This document shows, piece after piece, positions 16,379 to 24,622 of a stretch of 64,000 bases of DNA. Made by a program: the position numbers and the translations under genes. The stretch's first letter is position 1. Each line of letters begins with the position of its first letter. Under the pieces are notes generated by a model. The model was not told where the DNA came from, did not search any database, and was given only the letters and a program-made list of their open reading frames with translations. The stretch is from SVEL01 sp045126475 (GTDB lineage Bacteria; Bacillota; Clostridia; Lachnospirales; Lachnospiraceae). The stretch covers positions 20,530-84,529 of the forward strand of contig JBGVOL010000067.1 of the NCBI GenBank assembly GCA_045126475.1. Direction: 5' to 3'.

Positions 16379-16543
16379 ATGAAGAATGAAAAACATGTAT
16401 GCAATCTGCAATTGCAACCGATATATAGGAACTCACATGTAATTGTGAGATTAATTCTAGGGGGCATGACAGCTTGTTCGGCTGTCATGCAGAGTTATGA
16501 AAATGTTAAGTTGCATACTATCTTTTTAATAGTATGGTTATAA
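16379..16543 (+). CDS. Possible 54-residue small protein
   Basis: An ATG preceded by AAAGGAGTGG at good spacing opens a 54-codon frame to TAA at 16541. The product has a hydrophobic centre (VIVRLILGGMTACSAVM) and ends in a hydrophobic stretch. I do not recognise it. Its codons overlap two hairpins, CTCACA/TGTGAG (about 16424-16451) and the perfect 10-bp stem at 16464-16490, so the region may instead act as structured RNA. Confidence 0.35.
   Translation: MKNEKHVCNLQLQPIYRNSHVIVRLILGGMTACSAVMQSYENVKLHTIFLIVWL
16464..16490. other. Perfect 10-bp hairpin upstream of mbl
   Basis: GCATGACAGC (16464-16473) and GCTGTCATGC (16481-16490) flank a TTGTTCG loop. No T-run follows, so this is not a plain terminator. 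Confidence 0.6.
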
Positions 16544-16649
16544 TATAAAGGTAAATTGTGTTGAAAGTGTGTTTTAAAAATGAAAAAAATATGTTTTATT
16601 CATTTTGTTGAAATTACTGCTTTTGAGGATTGATTTATAGACAGAAATG

Positions 16650-16677
16650 TAAAGAAAAGAGACAAAAATGACGATAT
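16650..16677 (+). promoter_or_regulatory. Sigma-D-like promoter upstream of mbl-flhO-flhP
   Basis: TAAA (16650-16653), a 16-base spacer and GACGATAT (16670-16677) resemble the flagellar sigma-D consensus TAAA-N15-GCCGATAT. Confidence 0.5.
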
Positions 16678-16711
16678 ATAATTCGAAACTGAAAATTTCC
16701 TTAAAAAGTTC

Positions 16712-16740
16712 TTTCATATTTTAAAGTTATTGTATATAAT
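16712..16740 (+). promoter_or_regulatory. Sigma-A-like promoter of mbl
   Basis: A perfect TATAAT (16735-16740) follows a weak TTTCAT -35 box by 17 bases. The region to the start codon is 85 bases long. Confidence 0.45.
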
Positions 16741-16825
16741 AAAATGGTTCATTGTGACTAAGTAATTAATTATGCATATGGTGCAAGACAATAAATTGTG
16801 TTAAGGATTTTGAAAGGAGTTTAAT

Positions 16826-17818
16826 ATGATAGCAACAGATATCGGTATAGATTTGGGAACAGCGAGTATTCTCGTATATATCAAGGGCAAGGGCGTAGTT
16901 TTAAAGGAGCCTTCAGTAGTTGCATTTGACAGGGATACAAACAAGATAAAGGCAATCGGTGAGGAAGCCAGACTTATGATTGGTAGAACACCGGGAAATA
17001 TTGTTGCAGTAAGACCACTTCGTCAGGGAGTAATTTCCGATTATACAGTTACGGAAAAGATGCTTAAGCATTTCATTACAAAGGCCATCGGAAAGAGAAT
17101 GATTAGAAAGCCTAGAATCAGTGTTTGTGTACCTAGTGGTGTCACAGAAGTAGAGAAGAAGGCGGTTGAGGATGCAACATATCAGGCAGGTGCAAGAGAA
17201 GTGGCTATTATCGAGGAGCCTATTGCAGCAGCAATCGGTGCAGGCATTGACATTGCAAAGCCTTGTGGAAATATGATAGTAGATATCGGCGGCGGTACTA
17301 CAGATATAGCAGTTATTTCACTTGGCGGAACTGTAGTCAGCACATCCATAAAGGTTGCCGGCGATGACTTTGATGAAGCTATTGTTCGTTACATGAGAAA
17401 GAAACACAATCTTTTAATTGGTGAGAGAACTGCCGAGGAGATAAAGATAAAAATCGGTGCTGCATTCCCAAGAGCAGAAGTTGCCACACTTGACGTAAGA
17501 GGACGTAATCTTGTAACAGGTCTTCCAAAGACAATAACAGTTACATCAGAGGAGACAGAAGAGGCACTTCGCGAGACTACTTCACAGATAGTAGAAGCTG
17601 TTCACGGCGTACTTGAGAAAACTCCACCTGAACTTGCAGCAGATATCGCTGACAGAGGTATCGTGCTTACAGGAGGCGGAAGCCTTCTTCAGGGACTTGA
17701 GGAGTTGATTGAGGATAAGACCGGTATCAATACAATGACTGCGGAAGATCCGATGACTGCCGTAGCTATCGGTACAGGAAAATACATTGAGTTTTTAACT
17801 GACCATACGGTAAGCTAG
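16826..17818 (+). CDS. mbl: MreB-family bacterial actin, Mbl
   Basis: 330-residue cytoskeletal ATPase that guides lateral cell-wall synthesis. The actin-fold phosphate loops are clear: IGIDLGTASILVY (about 6-18), MIVDIGGGTTDIAVISLGG (phosphate 2, about 150-168) and GIVLTGGGSLLQGL (adenosine motif, about 285-298). I call it Mbl rather than MreB because spoIIID precedes it and flhO/flhP follow, the arrangement of B. subtilis mbl. GAAAGGAG precedes the ATG. The flagellar rod genes start 27 bases later, so they may be co-expressed. Confidence 0.93.
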   Translation: MIATDIGIDLGTASILVYIKGKGVVLKEPSVVAFDRDTNKIKAIGEEARLMIGRTPGNIVAVRPLRQGVISDYTVTEKMLKHFITKAIGKRMIRKPRISVCVPSGVTEVEKKAVEDATYQAGAREVAIIEEPIAAAIGAGIDIAKPCGNMIVDIGGGTTDIAVISLGGTVVSTSIKVAGDDFDEAIVRYMRKKHNLLIGERTAEEIKIKIGAAFPRAEVATLDVRGRNLVTGLPKTITVTSEETEEALRETTSQIVEAVHGVLEKTPPELAADIADRGIVLTGGGSLLQGLEELIEDKTGINTMTAEDPMTAVAIGTGKYIEFLTDHTVS

Positions 17819-17845
17819 TCGGAACATTTCCTGAAAGGAGAAAGA

Positions 17846-18622
17846 ATGGTTAGAGGACTGTATACTGCTTATACAGGAATGGTTAACCAGCAGAAGAGAC
17901 TGGACACCATTACTAATAATCTTGCCAATGCCTCAACAACAGGTTACAAGCGTGAGGGTGCTACAGCCAGAGCGTTTGACGAGTATATGGGTGTAAGGGT
18001 AAATGACCGTACATCTGCATATCAGATTACACCTATAGGTAACATGAGCCTTGGTGTTAAGATTGGCGAGAACTACACAGACTATTCACAGGGATCTCTC
18101 AGAAATACGGAGAATACCTATGATTTAGCATTAGAGGGAAACGGATTTTTCTCTATATCATTCACCAACAAGCAGGGCGAACAATCGATAAAGTATACCA
18201 GGGATGGTAATTTTACATTAGATGCAGAAGGTGCTCTTCGTACCACTGACGGAGATTATGTTCAGGGCGAAGGCGGCGATATATACATTCCGACGGAGGC
18301 GGTGCAGGTAGCCATAACAACAAGCGGCGACATTTATGCCGACGGAGAGTATATTGATACGATTAAAATAGTAGATTTTGAGAATTATGATTATCTTAAG
18401 AAGTACGGTGAAAACATGTATGATGCAGTTGACGGAGCTGTGGAGACAGAGCCCAGAGCCGTAGTTCAGCAGGGATATCTTGAAGCTTCAAATATTAATG
18501 CAGTAAGCGAAATGGTAGAGATGATTACTATTACAAGAGCTTACGAAGCAAACCAGAAAGCAGTCCAGACAGCCGATACCATGATTGAGAAGGCTGTTAA
18601 TGAAGTTGGCAGACTGGGATAA
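17846..18622 (+). CDS. flhO: Flagellar rod protein FlhO/FlgF-like
   Basis: 258-residue protein of the flagellar rod. The N-terminal rod signature (MVNQQKRLDTITNNLANAST, starting near residue 12) and the C-terminal FlgG-type helix (GYLEASNINAVSEMVEMI, near 212) are both present, with the DALEGNGFF-like central domain between. Exported through the flagellar type III apparatus, so it has no signal peptide. GAAAGGAG precedes the ATG. In B. subtilis the equivalent pair flhO-flhP also follows mbl. Confidence 0.9.
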   Translation: MVRGLYTAYTGMVNQQKRLDTITNNLANASTTGYKREGATARAFDEYMGVRVNDRTSAYQITPIGNMSLGVKIGENYTDYSQGSLRNTENTYDLALEGNGFFSISFTNKQGEQSIKYTRDGNFTLDAEGALRTTDGDYVQGEGGDIYIPTEAVQVAITTSGDIYADGEYIDTIKIVDFENYDYLKKYGENMYDAVDGAVETEPRAVVQQGYLEASNINAVSEMVEMITITRAYEANQKAVQTADTMIEKAVNEVGRLG

Positions 18623-18641
18623 AAGATAGGAGGCAGTTAGT

Positions 18642-19463
18642 ATGATGAGAGCACTTTGGACAGCTGCATCCGGTATGACTTCACAGCAGACCAATGTAGA
18701 TGTTATTGCAAACAATTTATCAAATGTTAATACAACGGGTTATAAGACCCAGACAGCACAGTTTAAGACATTGTTGTATCAGACAATACAGTCAAAGACA
18801 ACAAGTGCAAACGGGGAGTCAAAGCCTGTGGGAGCGCAGGTTGGTCTTGGCGTAAGAAATGCGTCTATCACAACAAGCTTCAGACAGGGTTCATTGACAC
18901 AGACAGACCTCAATACAGATTTTGCCATTGACGGAAAGGCATTCTTTGCGGTGCAGAACCTCGACGGTGAAACTGTGTATACGAGAAATGGTTCGTTTAA
19001 CTGGGCTATCGGAGATGAGAACGGTGGCGTGATGCTCTGTACATCAGAAGGTTTTCCGGTTCTTGATACAAACGGACTTCCGATTGAACTTGGAACGGAA
19101 TACAATACAAGTAAAGTAACAATCGATGCAGATGGTAATGTCTGCTATCCTGATGAGAATAATAATCCTCAGCCAATCGGCATGCAGATAGGACTTGTGC
19201 AGTTTTCAAATCCGAATGGTCTTGAGAAGTCGTCAGGCAGTACATATAAGCAGTCAGATGCGTCAGGCGAGCCTATGATGGAAGTTGATGATGATACGCT
19301 GCAGAAGTCTAAGATTCGTCAGGGATACCTTGAGGCGTCAAATGTGCAGACGGTTGACGAGATGGTTAACCTTATTGTTGCACAGAGAGCATATGAGATG
19401 AATTCAAAGGCAATTCAGGCAGCAGATGAGATGCTTGGACAGGCTAACCAGCTTAAGCGATAG
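18642..19463 (+). CDS. flgG: Flagellar distal rod protein FlgG/FlhP-like
   Basis: 273 residues. N-terminal rod motif MRALWTAASGMTSQQTNVDV with the ANNLSNVNTTGYK box (about 27-39), the FAIDGKAFFAVQ segment and the C-terminal GYLEASNVQTVDEMVNLIVAQRAYE-type helix mark a distal rod protein. It is paralogous to the preceding gene and follows it by 19 bases with an AGGAGG ribosome binding site. B. subtilis FlhP is the positional equivalent. Export is through the flagellar secretion system. Confidence 0.92.
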   Translation: MMRALWTAASGMTSQQTNVDVIANNLSNVNTTGYKTQTAQFKTLLYQTIQSKTTSANGESKPVGAQVGLGVRNASITTSFRQGSLTQTDLNTDFAIDGKAFFAVQNLDGETVYTRNGSFNWAIGDENGGVMLCTSEGFPVLDTNGLPIELGTEYNTSKVTIDADGNVCYPDENNNPQPIGMQIGLVQFSNPNGLEKSSGSTYKQSDASGEPMMEVDDDTLQKSKIRQGYLEASNVQTVDEMVNLIVAQRAYEMNSKAIQAADEMLGQANQLKR

Positions 19464-19477
19464 TTAGGAGGTAAAAT

Positions 19478-19852
19478 ATGAGTATGTCATTAGATGGTTT
19501 ATACAACCAGTACAGTGATTTATATACTTCCGCTTCGGCAAAAAATTCTGCGGCAGCAGATAAACTTAAAGATACATTATCCAAAACAGACTACTCAAAG
19601 AGCAATGATGATGAGCTCATGGAAGTCTGCAGGGAATTTGAATCATATTTTATCGAGCAGACATATAAGGCACTTGAAAAAATGGTTCCTGAGAGTGAGG
19701 AAGGCAGCGGAATGTCAACATATATGGACTATTTTGGTGATATGCTGACACAGGAGTATGCCAAGAACACAGCCGAGAGCAACAACGGAAAAGGTCTCGG
19801 AATAGCGCAGATGCTCTATGAGCAGATGAAGCGCAACTACGGAATTGAGTAA
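19478..19852 (+). CDS. Flagellar rod-binding protein (FlgJ N-terminal domain type)
   Basis: 124 residues corresponding to the Rod-binding domain alone. The muramidase half found in enterobacterial FlgJ is missing. Diagnostic features are EVCREFESYFIEQTYKALEKMVP (about 46-68) and the late GLGIAQMLYEQMKRNYGIE stretch. It probably caps or scaffolds rod growth. AGGAGG precedes the ATG, 14 bases after flgG. A separate peptidoglycan hydrolase would be needed elsewhere in the genome. Confidence 0.85.
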   Translation: MSMSLDGLYNQYSDLYTSASAKNSAAADKLKDTLSKTDYSKSNDDELMEVCREFESYFIEQTYKALEKMVPESEEGSGMSTYMDYFGDMLTQEYAKNTAESNNGKGLGIAQMLYEQMKRNYGIE

Positions 19853-19885
19853 GCTTCGGATTATTGTACGAGCGATTTGACATAG

Positions 19886-19940
19886 AGAGCTGCGTTTTTA
19901 TTCTGTGCACATACTCCGCAATGAATAAAAACGCAGCTCT
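19886..19940 (+). terminator. Long hairpin terminator after the rod genes
   Basis: An 18-bp perfect stem (19886-19903 with 19923-19940, AGAGCTGCG...ATTC) encloses a 19-base loop. Only a short T-rich tail follows, but the stem contains a T-run. The remaining 259 bases to recD2 show only its AGGAGG ribosome binding site. Confidence 0.6.
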
Positions 19941-20199
19941 ATGTTTAAATATGTGTTTTAGGTAATTCATTGTAAAAACGGTTGAAAAAACAAAAACAAG
20001 AAAAAAGCCGAAATGCCAAGGCTGAAACTACGGTTACAAATATAAAAACTAAGTAATTAATCATATTTTTCTAAATGAATCACGGCTGTCGCCGTATAAA
20101 TCCCGAAATAAAAGATTTAAACCAAAGCAGATTCTCATTTAAAGCTTTTATTTCCGGATTTGCATAGCTATATAAATTGTAAATATTAGGAGGTTTCCC

Positions 20200-22434
20200 A
20201 TGGATATTGTGGAGGGATATGTAGAGAAAATTGTATATAGAAACTCTGATAACGGATACACGGTTCTCTCCGTAGATTATGAAGGTGATGAGATTACCTG
20301 CGTGGGAACCTTTCAATATATAAATGAAGGCGAATATGTCGTACTTGAAGGACATTTCAAGACACATGCTTCTTACGGAGAACAGCTTGTAGTGGAAAAG
20401 TATGAAATAAAGGTACCGGAGGATGAACAGGCTGTTGTGAGATACCTCGGTTCGGGAGCAATTAAAGGCGTCGGACCTGCTCTGGCAGACAGAATTGTAC
20501 GAAGATTTAAGGATGATACCTTTAGAATAATAGAGGAGGAGCCGGAGAGGCTTTCAGAGGTAAAGGGTATAAGTAAGCGCATGGCTATAGAGATAGCAAG
20601 CCAGCTTGAAGAGAAAAAAGACATGAGAAAAGCCATGATATTTCTTCAGCAATACGGAATATCCATGACACTTGCGGTAAAAATATACAGCAGATACGGT
20701 CAGGATATGTACAGGATAATTAAAGAAAATCCGTATAAGCTGGCAGATGATATATCCGGCGTAGGTTTTAAGATAGCCGATGAGATAGCCGAAAAGGCAG
20801 GAATAAGCAGAGATTCGGATTTCAGAATAAAGAGTGCCATACAGTATCTGCTGGCGCAGGCGGGAGCAAACGGTCACGCATGTCTGCCGGTTGAGCAGCT
20901 TGAAAACATGGCATCACAGATGCTTCTTCTTGAAGATATTGACATGGAGAAGTATCTTATGGACATGCAGCTTGAAAAGCGGGTTGTCATAAAGAAAAAA
21001 GAATTTGAAGACGGCGAACACCAGATGGTATACAGCTCAAATTATTATTATACAGAGCTTAATATTGCAACAATGCTGTCAAATCTAAATATCAGAGATA
21101 ATATTCCCAAGGAAAGAATTTTAAAAAAACTTGAAAAAATAGAGTCAGAGGCAGGGATTGAGCTGGATGAACTTCAAAGACAAGCAGTGATTGAGGCTGT
21201 CAACAGCGGAATAATGATTATTACCGGAGGTCCGGGTACAGGAAAAACGACGACTATAAACACGATTATCAAGATGTTTGAGTCGGAAGGAATGGAGATA
21301 ATGCTTGGCGCACCTACAGGCCGTGCGGCAAAGAGAATGACAGAGGCCACGGGTACACCGGCACAGACTGTCCACAGAATGCTTGAGTTAAGCGGAGTAC
21401 CGGATGAAAATAATACAACTGCCATGAGATTTGAGAAAAATGAGCAGAATCCCCTGGAGGCAGATGCAATCATTATTGATGAGATGTCCATGGTTGACAT
21501 GTTTCTCATGCATGCGCTTCTAAAGGCAATACCTGTGGGAACAAGACTTATCCTTGTGGGGGATGTAAACCAGCTTCCGTCGGTGGGGCCGGGAAATGTG
21601 CTTAAGGATATTATCGCGTCTCATATGTTTAATGTTGTGATGCTTACGAAAATATTCAGACAGGCAACTCAGAGTGACATAGTTATTAATGCACATAAAA
21701 TAAATAACGGTGAGAAGGTGAGTCTTGACAATAACAGCAAAGACTTTTTATTTGTTAAACGCCTTGAGGCTAATCAGGTTATCGGTGCTACGCTGACACT
21801 TGTAAGGGAAAAACTTCCGAAGTATGTGAATGCGGATGTTATGGATGTGCAGGTGCTGACTCCTATGCGAAAGGGTGTCCTTGGAGTAGAAAATCTCAAT
21901 GCCGTACTTCAACAGAACCTTAATCCTAAAAGTGACAAAAAGCGTGAGAAGGAGACAACTGACGGAATATTCCGCGAGGGCGACAAGGTCATGCAGATAA
22001 AGAATAATTATCAGATGGAATGGGAAGTACGGGGAAGACACGGCATAGTGACAGAAAGAGGAATGGGTGTTTTTAACGGTGATGTAGGTATTATCAGAAC
22101 CATAAATACATACATGGAAAATCTTGAAGTGGAATTTGATGATGGAAAGTTTGTTACTTACAGTTTCAAGCAGCTTGATGAATTGGAACTTGCCTATGCA
22201 GTGACTATTCATAAGTCACAGGGAAGTGAGTATCCGGCGGTTGTGCTTCCGCTTCTGTCGGGACCGAGAATGCTTATGAACAGAAATTTGTTGTATACGG
22301 CAGTTACAAGAGCAAAGAAATGCGTAACAATTGTGGGGACAGGAGCGGCTGTTGATGAGATGATTGCAAATATCAATGAACAAAAGAGGTATTCGGGACT
22401 GGTGGACAGACTCAGGGAAATAGACAGGATGTGA
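20200..22434 (+). CDS. recD2: RecD2-type superfamily 1B DNA helicase
   Basis: 744 residues, the size of RecD2 (no RecBC partners needed). The N-terminal OB-like region (about 1-80) is followed by helix-hairpin-helix repeats (KGVGPALADRI and SGVGFKIADEIAEKAG) and the helicase core: Walker A GGPGTGKTT (about 341-349), Walker B IIIDEMSMVD, motif III LVGDVNQLPSVGPG and C-terminal AVTIHKSQGSEYP with NLLYTAVTRAK. Acts in repair, moving 5' to 3'. In B. subtilis, comFA (also a helicase) stands before comFC at this place; here recD2 does. AGGAGG precedes the ATG. Confidence 0.95.
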   Translation: MDIVEGYVEKIVYRNSDNGYTVLSVDYEGDEITCVGTFQYINEGEYVVLEGHFKTHASYGEQLVVEKYEIKVPEDEQAVVRYLGSGAIKGVGPALADRIVRRFKDDTFRIIEEEPERLSEVKGISKRMAIEIASQLEEKKDMRKAMIFLQQYGISMTLAVKIYSRYGQDMYRIIKENPYKLADDISGVGFKIADEIAEKAGISRDSDFRIKSAIQYLLAQAGANGHACLPVEQLENMASQMLLLEDIDMEKYLMDMQLEKRVVIKKKEFEDGEHQMVYSSNYYYTELNIATMLSNLNIRDNIPKERILKKLEKIESEAGIELDELQRQAVIEAVNSGIMIITGGPGTGKTTTINTIIKMFESEGMEIMLGAPTGRAAKRMTEATGTPAQTVHRMLELSGVPDENNTTAMRFEKNEQNPLEADAIIIDEMSMVDMFLMHALLKAIPVGTRLILVGDVNQLPSVGPGNVLKDIIASHMFNVVMLTKIFRQATQSDIVINAHKINNGEKVSLDNNSKDFLFVKRLEANQVIGATLTLVREKLPKYVNADVMDVQVLTPMRKGVLGVENLNAVLQQNLNPKSDKKREKETTDGIFREGDKVMQIKNNYQMEWEVRGRHGIVTERGMGVFNGDVGIIRTINTYMENLEVEFDDGKFVTYSFKQLDELELAYAVTIHKSQGSEYPAVVLPLLSGPRMLMNRNLLYTAVTRAKKCVTIVGTGAAVDEMIANINEQKRYSGLVDRLREIDRM

Positions 22435-22460
22435 GAGAAAGGAATGGGTGAGACGCCGGG

Positions 22461-23201
22461 GTGGATTTAGACAAAGTTATATATGGGGTTAAAAAGATAA
22501 GCGGTATAGCAATGGATGTGGTCTTTCCGAAAAGTTGTCCTATGTGTGATGAGGTCATGGAAAGGGGAAGGCTCATTTGTAAAAAATGCGAGCCTAAGCT
22601 AGTGTATATTGCTGAACCAAAGTGCAAGAAGTGTGGAAAACAGATTGACAGTGATGAAGCGGAATACTGTGAGGACTGCGGGAAGACGAATCATTATTAC
22701 AGGAAAGGAATAGCAGCATTTCAATACAATGACATGGTAAGCCATTCCATATACAGGTTCAAATATCATAACAGAAGAACATATGCGGAATTTTACGGAA
22801 GTGCAATTGCGGCAAAATACAGAGAAGAAATAGAGCGGTGGCATGCGGATGTCATAATACCTGTTCCCATACATGAGCGGAAGATGATAAAAAGGGGATA
22901 CAATCAGGCAGAGCTTATAGCAAAGGAACTGGGAAAAAATCTCGGTATAAAAGTTGACGGAAATTATTTAAAAAGAGTGGTTAATACACGGCCACAGAAA
23001 GAGATGAGCAGAAGCGAAAGAAAGAAAAATATGGAAAAGGCTTTTAAAATAAGTAATTCTGTAGTAAAATATAGGAAGATTATTTTAGTGGACGATATAT
23101 ATACGACAGGGAGTACAGTGGACGCATGTGCGAAGGTATTGCTGGCTGCCGGAGCTTGTGAGGCTAATTGCGTGTGCCTGTCTATAGGTCAGGGAATTTA
23201 A
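22461..23201 (+). CDS. comFC: ComF family protein (ComFC)
   Basis: 246 residues. The N-terminal double zinc finger has CPMCDEVM...CKKCEPK and CKKCGKQID...YCEDCG pairs (about residues 27-75). The C-terminal phosphoribosyltransferase-type domain has the VDDIYTTGST PRPP-binding motif at about 211-220. The family takes part in DNA uptake or handling of incoming single strands. Position before yvyF and flgM repeats the B. subtilis order. The GTG start at 22461 has only a modest ribosome binding site; an in-frame ATG at residue 18 is possible. Confidence 0.88.
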   Translation: MDLDKVIYGVKKISGIAMDVVFPKSCPMCDEVMERGRLICKKCEPKLVYIAEPKCKKCGKQIDSDEAEYCEDCGKTNHYYRKGIAAFQYNDMVSHSIYRFKYHNRRTYAEFYGSAIAAKYREEIERWHADVIIPVPIHERKMIKRGYNQAELIAKELGKNLGIKVDGNYLKRVVNTRPQKEMSRSERKKNMEKAFKISNSVVKYRKIILVDDIYTTGSTVDACAKVLLAAGACEANCVCLSIGQGI

Positions 23202-23223
23202 AAAACTTAAGGAGGTAAAAGAC

Positions 23224-23631
23224 ATGGAGGTAAGAAACTGTAAAGGCTGCGGAAGACTTTTTAATTATATCGGAGGAGTGCCGTTATGCGGTGATTGTAA
23301 AGCAAAGCTTGAAGACAAATTTGTTGAGGTAAAAAGATATATAGAGGATAATAAGCATGCAACCATACCTGAAGTATCCGAGGCTATGGATGTAAGCCAG
23401 AGACAGATTACACAGTGGATACGAGAGGAAAGACTGGCGTTTGCCGACGATTCGGCTATAACATTAAACTGTGAAGCATGTGGTGCACCTGTCAGAACGG
23501 GACGCTACTGCGAGGCATGTAAGACGGAAATGTCAAGGAATTTTGGCAATATGTATAAGAGTGCGGCTACACCACCGTCTCCGACAAAGGATAAGAGAGA
23601 GCCTGCAAGAATGAGATACCTTGACGATTAA
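23224..23631 (+). CDS. yvyF: Flagellar operon protein YvyF (TIGR03826 type)
   Basis: 135 residues with an N-terminal zinc-ribbon (CKGCGRLFNYIGGVPLCGDC, near 5-24), a winged-helix or MerR-like DNA-binding segment (TIPEVSEAMDVSQRQITQWI, near 48-67) and a second Cys pair set (CEACGAPVRTGRYCEAC). This is the uniform pattern of the family found between comF and flgM. It is thought to be a regulator of flagellar genes, though its targets are not settled. AAGGAGG precedes the ATG. Confidence 0.88.
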   Translation: MEVRNCKGCGRLFNYIGGVPLCGDCKAKLEDKFVEVKRYIEDNKHATIPEVSEAMDVSQRQITQWIREERLAFADDSAITLNCEACGAPVRTGRYCEACKTEMSRNFGNMYKSAATPPSPTKDKREPARMRYLDD

Positions 23632-23661
23632 AATTTAACAAAAAAAACGGACATGCAGATG

Positions 23662-23701
23662 ACAGCCGGAAGGAGGAAAAAGACTCCCTCCGGTTGTTTT
23701 A
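23662..23701 (+). terminator. Intrinsic terminator after yvyF
   Basis: An imperfect stem CAGCCGGAAGGAG / CTCCCTCCGGTTG around an A-rich loop is followed by TTTTAA. Confidence 0.7.
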
Positions 23702-23721
23702 ACAAAAATTATAAAAAGATG

Positions 23722-23748
23722 TAAAGAAAAAAATATTTCGACCGATAA
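23722..23748 (+). promoter_or_regulatory. Sigma-D promoter of the flgM operon
   Basis: TAAA (23722-23725), 15 bases, then ACCGATAA (23741-23748), close to the consensus. It lets sigma-D drive its own inhibitor and the hook-associated proteins, as in B. subtilis. A small ATCAGG-GCAA-CCTGAT hairpin follows at 23764-23779. Confidence 0.75.
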
Positions 23749-23802
23749 TATATACAGAAAGCTAATCAGGGCAACCTGATAATAAACAAGGAGGCGATGT
23801 AT

Positions 23803-24075
23803 ATGCGTATAGATGCTTACAACCAGATATCTCAGATTTATGGGGTTAACGGTAAGATGAAAACATCACAGGCAAGCCGCGTATCTAAGACCGATAAGGT
23901 TGAAATCTCAAGCTTCGGCAGGGATTTACAGATAGCAAAGCAGGCTGTAGCAAACAGCCCTGACGTACGTACAGACAAAGTAGAGCAGCTTAAGAGCCAG
24001 ATTAAGAACGGCACTTATAATGTTGATGCTGACAGCTTTGCAGAGATGCTCCTGCAAAAGTTTTCTGAAATCTAG
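23803..24075 (+). CDS. flgM: Anti-sigma-D (sigma-28) factor FlgM
   Basis: 90 residues from ATG 23803, which is 8 bases after AAGGAGG. An ATG at 23797 sits only 2 bases after it and is too close. FlgM holds sigma-D inactive until the hook is finished and it is exported. The disordered first half, the VEISSFGRDLQIAKQAV segment and the C-terminal VEQLKSQIKNGTYNVDADSFAEMLL helix pair that binds the sigma factor are typical. First gene of a long late-flagellar operon. Confidence 0.92.
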   Translation: MRIDAYNQISQIYGVNGKMKTSQASRVSKTDKVEISSFGRDLQIAKQAVANSPDVRTDKVEQLKSQIKNGTYNVDADSFAEMLLQKFSEI

Positions 24076-24094
24076 ATGGGAGAGGTAGTATAAA

Positions 24095-24607
24095 GTGGCA
24101 AGTTTAATTGATGAACTTATAGATGTTCTCGGAAAAGAAGAAAAAGAATATCAGGACTTGATACTACTCTCCCGGGAAAAAACTCCCGTGTTGGTTAAGG
24201 GAGATTTGGAGAAACTTCAGAAGATAACGGATGCAGAGCAGTTCGTTATAGGGAAAATAAATAAGTTAGAGAAAAGGAGAACAGAGGTAGTAACAGATAT
24301 AGCTCTTGTTCTCGGAAAAAACAAGGATACACTTAAAGTAACAGAGATAGCAGAATTGTTGAACAGTCAGCCGGAAGAACAGAAGAGGCTTCTGGAAATC
24401 TACGACAAGCTTAAAGATACCCTGAATAAGATTCAGACAGTAAATGACCTTAACAGGGAACTGGTCAATGAATCACTTGATTTTATCAAGTACAATCTGG
24501 ATCTTTTTAAGAGTGCTTATCAGGAACCGGTGACAGGAAATTATACAAAGGAAGCATCCAATGCTTCAACCGTTCCCGGTGCAGGAGTATTCGATGCGAA
24601 ACAGTAA
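24095..24607 (+). CDS. flgN: Flagellar export chaperone FlgN
   Basis: 170 residues, almost wholly helical, with the FlgN pattern of an N-terminal LIDELIDVLGKEEKEYQDLI helix and a long antiparallel coil. It escorts FlgK and FlgL to the export gate, and the two partner genes follow directly. GTG start after GGGAGAGG. It corresponds by position to B. subtilis yvyG (flgN). The Gly/Ala-rich last 20 residues are probably flexible. Confidence 0.88.
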   Translation: MASLIDELIDVLGKEEKEYQDLILLSREKTPVLVKGDLEKLQKITDAEQFVIGKINKLEKRRTEVVTDIALVLGKNKDTLKVTEIAELLNSQPEEQKRLLEIYDKLKDTLNKIQTVNDLNRELVNESLDFIKYNLDLFKSAYQEPVTGNYTKEASNASTVPGAGVFDAKQ

Positions 24608-24622
24608 AGGCGGTGCAGACTT

